8,908 bases of DNA from an uncultured Paraprevotella sp. (GTDB lineage Bacteria; Bacteroidota; Bacteroidia; Bacteroidales; Bacteroidaceae), in contig CAAFWT010000181.1 in NCBI GenBank assembly GCA_900766785.1, positions 1-8,908 of the forward strand, given 5' to 3'. The notes under the pieces were generated by a model. The model was not told the DNA's origin. It saw only the letters and a list, made by a program, of their open reading frames with translations, and did not search any database. The position numbers and the translations under genes are program-made. Each line of letters opens with the position of its first letter. The stretch's first letter is position 1. Shown here one piece after another: positions 5,633 to 8,908 of this stretch.

Positions 5633-6885
5633 CAACGATTCTCCTCAGGAAGATGCACTATGGCCGTCACAAAGAAAGTCACCAGACAGAATGCCATCAC
5701 TATCCAGAAGAACTGCACATAGCCTACGCTGTCAGAAATCCAGCCACTCACCATGCCGGGAAGCATCACACCACCCAGATATTGGAAAGCAGTACAGAGA
5801 GAGAAGACACTGGTACTGCGAGCTCCATGGGCAAAAGCCACCAGATACAAGGTATAGGCAGTGAAGCCCAATCCATATCCCACCTGCTCAAAAAAGACAC
5901 ATAGAGACACCACCCATGTGGCCGTGCATTGGGTATAACTGAGATAGACATATACCAAATCGGGCAGAGTGATACACAAGACGAGAGGCCAGATACAGCG
6001 TTTCAAACCATACTTGGACACGAGCCATCCGCCTACGATGCCACCAAGCAGAAGACCTATGACACCTATAGTACCATAGACCACACCATAAGTCACGTCG
6101 TCCATGGCCAAACCACCGTCCTCAATGGAGCGTTTCAGGAAAAGTGGCACTATCTTGGTGAGCAGACCCTCGGGCAGACGGAACAGGAGGATAAAGGCAA
6201 GTGCCGTGCCAATATGCGGCTTGCGGATAAAGACCACAAAGGTCTGCAAGAAGTCCGACAGGAGATGCTTGCGTGAAGTATCGCCCATGGGTTGCTCTGC
6301 CACTGGCAACACGCGCGAATGCCACAGCCACAACAGTAGCATCAGGGCCGACACCGTGAGGAAGGTAATGGACCATGCCACACTCACATGCATGCCACTA
6401 TGCTGCAGGAATCCGGCCAAAGCCACCAGGCCACCCTGTCCCAAGACCATGCCTATGCGATAGAATGTATTGCGGATACCCACATAAAACTCCTGTTCCA
6501 CATGAGTAAGGCCGAGGATATAGAATCCGTCTGCCGATATATCATGTGTAGCACTTCCGAAAGCCACCAGCATAAACAAGGCCAGGGTGGCCTGAAGCCA
6601 CATGGGGGTGGGCAAACTCAATGCCACAGATGCCAAGGCTGCACCCACCAGCAACTGCATGGACAGTATCCACCAGCGCTTGGTTCGGAACGTATCCACG
6701 AACGGGCTCCATAAGGGCTTGATGACCCAAGGTAATCCAAGCCAACTGGTATAGAGGGCTATCTGAGTGTCCGTAAGTCCCATCTCCTGATAGAACACCA
6801 AGGACATCAGCATGACTGCTGCATAAGGCAACGATTCTCCCAGATAGAGGCTGGGCACCCAGAAATAGGGTTTGTTTGTCTTCAT
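5632..6885 (-). CDS. AmpG-like MFS permease
   Basis: A 417-residue inner-membrane transporter of the major facilitator superfamily with about 12 hydrophobic helices. Several blocks match the AmpG muropeptide permease layout: SWLGLPWVIKPLWSPFVDTF (47-66; E. coli AmpG has FLWSPLMDR), the following RWWILSMQLLV, AFGSATHDISADGFY (108-122; AmpG has ASQDIVFDAW) and IRNTFYRIGMVLGQGG (137-152; AmpG has GYRLGMLVSGG). A second-half motif-A-like stretch reads GGWLVSKYGLKR. AmpG imports GlcNAc-anhydroMurNAc peptides into the cytosol. This protein is shorter than enteric AmpG, which has extra C-terminal helices. The ATG at 6885 is preferred to the GTG one codon earlier. It lies 64 bp after the DUF5103 stop with no recognisable promoter between them, and it overlaps the DUF1460 start by one base. 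The substrate is inferred from family and neighbour; another sugar or siderophore permease of the same clade is possible. Confidence 0.82.
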   Translation of the reverse strand: MKTNKPYFWVPSLYLGESLPYAAVMLMSLVFYQEMGLTDTQIALYTSWLGLPWVIKPLWSPFVDTFRTKRWWILSMQLLVGAALASVALSLPTPMWLQATLALFMLVAFGSATHDISADGFYILGLTHVEQEFYVGIRNTFYRIGMVLGQGGLVALAGFLQHSGMHVSVAWSITFLTVSALMLLLWLWHSRVLPVAEQPMGDTSRKHLLSDFLQTFVVFIRKPHIGTALAFILLFRLPEGLLTKIVPLFLKRSIEDGGLAMDDVTYGVVYGTIGVIGLLLGGIVGGWLVSKYGLKRCIWPLVLCITLPDLVYVYLSYTQCTATWVVSLCVFFEQVGYGLGFTAYTLYLVAFAHGARSTSVFSLCTAFQYLGGVMLPGMVSGWISDSVGYVQFFWIVMAFCLVTFFVTAIVHLPEENR

Positions 6886-6949
6886 CACTTATTCGTGTAT
6901 TACTGTTCGTATGTCATTCTTTCTGTCACCTCTGGATGACAAGCAGGCG
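6886..6949. other. Spacer between DUF5103 and permease genes
   Basis: This 64-bp spacer has no TAnnTTTG element on the minus strand, no convincing hairpin and no small ORF. The permease is probably read through from upstream genes, or uses a promoter inside the end of the DUF5103 gene that I cannot recognise. Confidence 0.4.
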
Positions 6950-8200
6950 TCATCTCTTCCCGGTCCTGACCGAAGAGAGACCCACCAGCCTATCATACCG
7001 AGCACCTTGGGCACGATAATATACCATGGTGGTATATTCATTTTCGGTCTCAAAGAAATCTCCCTCTGTCAGACGGGTACTACCGTTCCCCTGCCTGTAC
7101 TGATAACTATAGTAGCCCTGCTTGAGCATGATAGCCGCATGATACTGCCCCGACTGCTTGTCATATTCCATCCGGCAAAGGGGATTATATGCCTGACCTG
7201 TCCACTGACCACAGACATAGACGTCGTCACCTGGCAATTGTGGCATGCTAAGCAGGAAATGGACCACCACATACTCTGCCGTGGTACTCTCGCTCCCATC
7301 CTCTGGACTGCGCACCACACGCACTCCATTCTGGTCCTCCAGGAAGGAATAGTTGCGTGCGGGTCTGTCAGCAAAGAGTGTAGCATGATAATAGGGCTCA
7401 TACCATTCCATTCGGTCTACGCCTGCTGCTGCACGCTGAACATCCAGTATTTCAAACCGATGGAACTCATTCCCGGCAGGGAACACCAGCTGTCTGTTAT
7501 GGGTAAAAGCCATCCCTGTGGCATTGCGCTCGTTCGGCTTCAGGTCCGTCACCATGGAGTCCCATCGCCGATTCTGAAACACCATCACGCGAAACTCGCT
7601 CAAAGGATCATTCACATGCAAGGAGCCATATCCCACACGCAAGGTAAGCTGCTGATGCTTGTCGTTGAAGTCAATATCCGTATTGGAACTCACCTGCTGA
7701 CTGATGCTTACACTGTTCTCATACACACAGAATCGAGCTTCGATGACGGGATCGTCCTCCTCGGGAACATCATCGTCCCGATAGACACGTACCATATAGT
7801 TGCCGCTCAACAGCACCCCCACGTCCTTGTTGGGTATTGTCAGCCGATAGTGAGTATATATCTGAGTGGTATTAAAACTCTTCTCATAGTCCTCCACAGG
7901 CTGTCCGTTGGTCCCAGCCAGCCAGTCACTCTCGAAGATGCCATCGCTCACCTGCCAGTCTGCATCGCAATGGTACACATAATAGATATATCGATGATAC
8001 TCATGGCTCATCTGGTCCCAAGAGACCTCCACCCTCTGATGTTTACTCTTGTCCAGCCATGGTGGCAAGGTGGGATTACCATCGGCACATACCTGGAGCG
8101 TGCGCACAGTTTCGTCATAGATACGCTGCTCCTGTGCTGAAGCTTCACAGAAGAGCACAGCAAGGATAAACATCACCAGGACTGTCCGACACCTATTCAT
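6950..8200 (-). CDS. DUF5103 protein, type IX secretion plug family
   Basis: A 416-residue secreted beta-rich protein recognised as DUF5103 (PF17116), now named for the plug protein that blocks the periplasmic side of the SprA translocon in the Flavobacterium type IX secretion system. Residues 1-23 form a signal peptide (MNRCRTVLVMFILAVLFCEA, cut near SAQ). The first domain, about 27-160, has the family pattern YIYYVYHCDADWQ (71-83), then a DW/SFNTTQIYTHY segment and a GNYMVRVYRDDD strand (133-144). A second domain spans about 165-295. The C-terminal domain (about 310-395) contains DVYVCGQWTGQAYNPLCRM (326-344), which resembles an early-set/CBM48-like fold, and ends with TENEYTTMVYYR. The ATG at 8200 is chosen for the signal peptide; a GTG at 8224 would overlap the TRIC gene. 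The gap to that gene is 20 bp. DUF5103 is widespread in the phylum, so the gene alone does not prove a working T9SS. Confidence 0.85.
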   Translation of the reverse strand: MNRCRTVLVMFILAVLFCEASAQEQRIYDETVRTLQVCADGNPTLPPWLDKSKHQRVEVSWDQMSHEYHRYIYYVYHCDADWQVSDGIFESDWLAGTNGQPVEDYEKSFNTTQIYTHYRLTIPNKDVGVLLSGNYMVRVYRDDDVPEEDDPVIEARFCVYENSVSISQQVSSNTDIDFNDKHQQLTLRVGYGSLHVNDPLSEFRVMVFQNRRWDSMVTDLKPNERNATGMAFTHNRQLVFPAGNEFHRFEILDVQRAAAGVDRMEWYEPYYHATLFADRPARNYSFLEDQNGVRVVRSPEDGSESTTAEYVVVHFLLSMPQLPGDDVYVCGQWTGQAYNPLCRMEYDKQSGQYHAAIMLKQGYYSYQYRQGNGSTRLTEGDFFETENEYTTMVYYRAQGARYDRLVGLSSVRTGKR

Positions 8201-8220
8201 TGACCACACTTCAGAAGGTT

Positions 8221-8889
8221 TCACTTGGACTGTTCCTCACCTTTCAAGACCGGCAGTCGCCACTGATACTTAACGGCCAGCATCCTAATGACAACCACAG
8301 AGGCAATGCTCAGCATGGCATTGATCTCAAGCGAGAGACCCATATAATGACAGGTGGCATATACCACACCTCCTGCCACACATGCCAGGGCATAAATCTC
8401 CTTACGGAAGATGAGAGGAACCTCATTGATAAACACATCACGAATCACGCCACCAGCAGCACCGGTAATAGAACCCATGGTGATGGCCGTCCAATAAGGA
8501 AAGCCCATGTTGAGCGTCTTCTCGATACCTATCACATTGAAGAGTGCCAGTCCGATGGTGTCAAAGATAAACCAGGTATTGTTGACCCTAATGAGATACT
8601 TTCCGAGAAACATCACGCTCAGGACAGCTAATGCGCAACAGATGAAATAACTGCTGTTGGTCATCCAGAACGGATTCACTCCCAGCATGATATCACGCAT
8701 GGTACCTCCGCCTATGGCTGTGGCCATACCCACTATCCATGCACCAAAGATATCAAATTGCTTGGCAGATGCCAATCGCACCCCCGACAGCGCAAAAGCA
8801 AACGTTCCCACAAACTCTATGAGCACGAAGGAAACAGGGAGCCTCAAGGCAAGTCCCATCTCCTGCAAGATATGAAATATCCAGTCCAT
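8221..8889 (-). CDS. TRIC-family (YadS/UPF0126) cation channel
   Basis: A 222-residue integral membrane protein of PF03458, earlier called UPF0126 or glycine-transporter domain and now known to include prokaryotic trimeric intracellular cation (TRIC) channels. It has seven hydrophobic stretches built from two repeats of three helices. Each repeat carries the hallmark glycine-rich kink followed by Arg-Asp: GGGTMRD at 60-66 and AGGVIRD at 145-151. IEFVGTFAFALSG (24-36) and IFDTIGLALFNVIG (108-121) are the matching first helices of the two halves. Family members conduct potassium as trimers; a role in ion or osmotic balance is likely but not shown here. The ATG at 8889 is preferred; an in-frame GTG at 8907 lies one base from the window edge, so an upstream start cannot be fully excluded. 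It is 20 bp ahead of the DUF5103 gene, suggesting an operon that may extend past the right edge. Confidence 0.92.
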   Translation of the reverse strand: MDWIFHILQEMGLALRLPVSFVLIEFVGTFAFALSGVRLASAKQFDIFGAWIVGMATAIGGGTMRDIMLGVNPFWMTNSSYFICCALAVLSVMFLGKYLIRVNNTWFIFDTIGLALFNVIGIEKTLNMGFPYWTAITMGSITGAAGGVIRDVFINEVPLIFRKEIYALACVAGGVVYATCHYMGLSLEINAMLSIASVVVIRMLAVKYQWRLPVLKGEEQSK

Positions 8890-8908
8890 GTGTATGTCTG
8901 CGTTCACA

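Noticed and set aside
6872..8140. A 422-codon open frame on the plus strand across the DUF5103 gene
   Set aside because: It lies opposite a gene with a clear signal peptide and family motifs. Its translation is rich in His, Ile and Cys with no domain pattern, and it is best explained as a mirror of the codon use of the real gene.

Overview
The window reads as ordinary chromosome from a Bacteroidota member, most likely Prevotellaceae (Prevotella/Segatella type). Base composition is moderate. Two good matches to the Bacteroidota -7 promoter element (TAnnTTTG) occur, and Shine-Dalgarno signals are poor. Several gene products are typical of the phylum: a T9SS plug/DUF5103 protein, a DUF1460 amidase, and a GH43 enzyme ending in a Prevotella-style short C-terminal tail. 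The genus is inferred from protein style, not from a search.

All eight supported genes are on the minus strand, so transcription runs from the right edge to the left. In that order they are: a TRIC/YadS-type membrane channel (8889-8221), a secreted DUF5103 T9SS-plug-like protein (8200-6950), an AmpG-like MFS permease (6885-5632), a DUF1460 NlpC/P60-type amidase (5632-4769, joined to the permease by a TGATG stop/start overlap), 3-dehydroquinate synthase AroB (4697-3633, with its own likely promoter), a PhoA-family alkaline phosphatase (3390-1975, with a likely promoter and a duplicated leader), a secreted GH43 glycosidase (1935-850), and an alanine-rich helical lipoprotein (811-215). The last is followed by a strong intrinsic terminator at 149-193.

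Two functional groupings stand out. The AmpG-like permease and the DUF1460 amidase together suggest uptake and breakdown of anhydro-muropeptides, i.e. peptidoglycan recycling. Alkaline phosphatase, GH43 and the lipoprotein lie 38-39 bp apart and probably form one transcription unit of envelope or exported proteins ending at the terminator. AroB sits between them as an unrelated housekeeping gene.

Non-coding DNA is limited. Positions 1-112 hold a degenerate tandem repeat of about 22 bp that contains two identical 12-bp LacI-operator-like palindromes. The 242 bp between phoA and aroB holds a 22-bp-period leader duplication, a promoter-like motif and a 9-bp-arm inverted repeat. The 63-71 bp gaps at 6886-6949 and 4698-4768 hold nothing clear and the aroB promoter, respectively. 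I found no RNA genes, CRISPR, insertion sequences, phage genes or broken genes, and no evidence of a large undescribed system. The points most worth following are small: the repeat/operator array, the lipoprotein hendecads, the phosphatase leader, and the permease-amidase pair.
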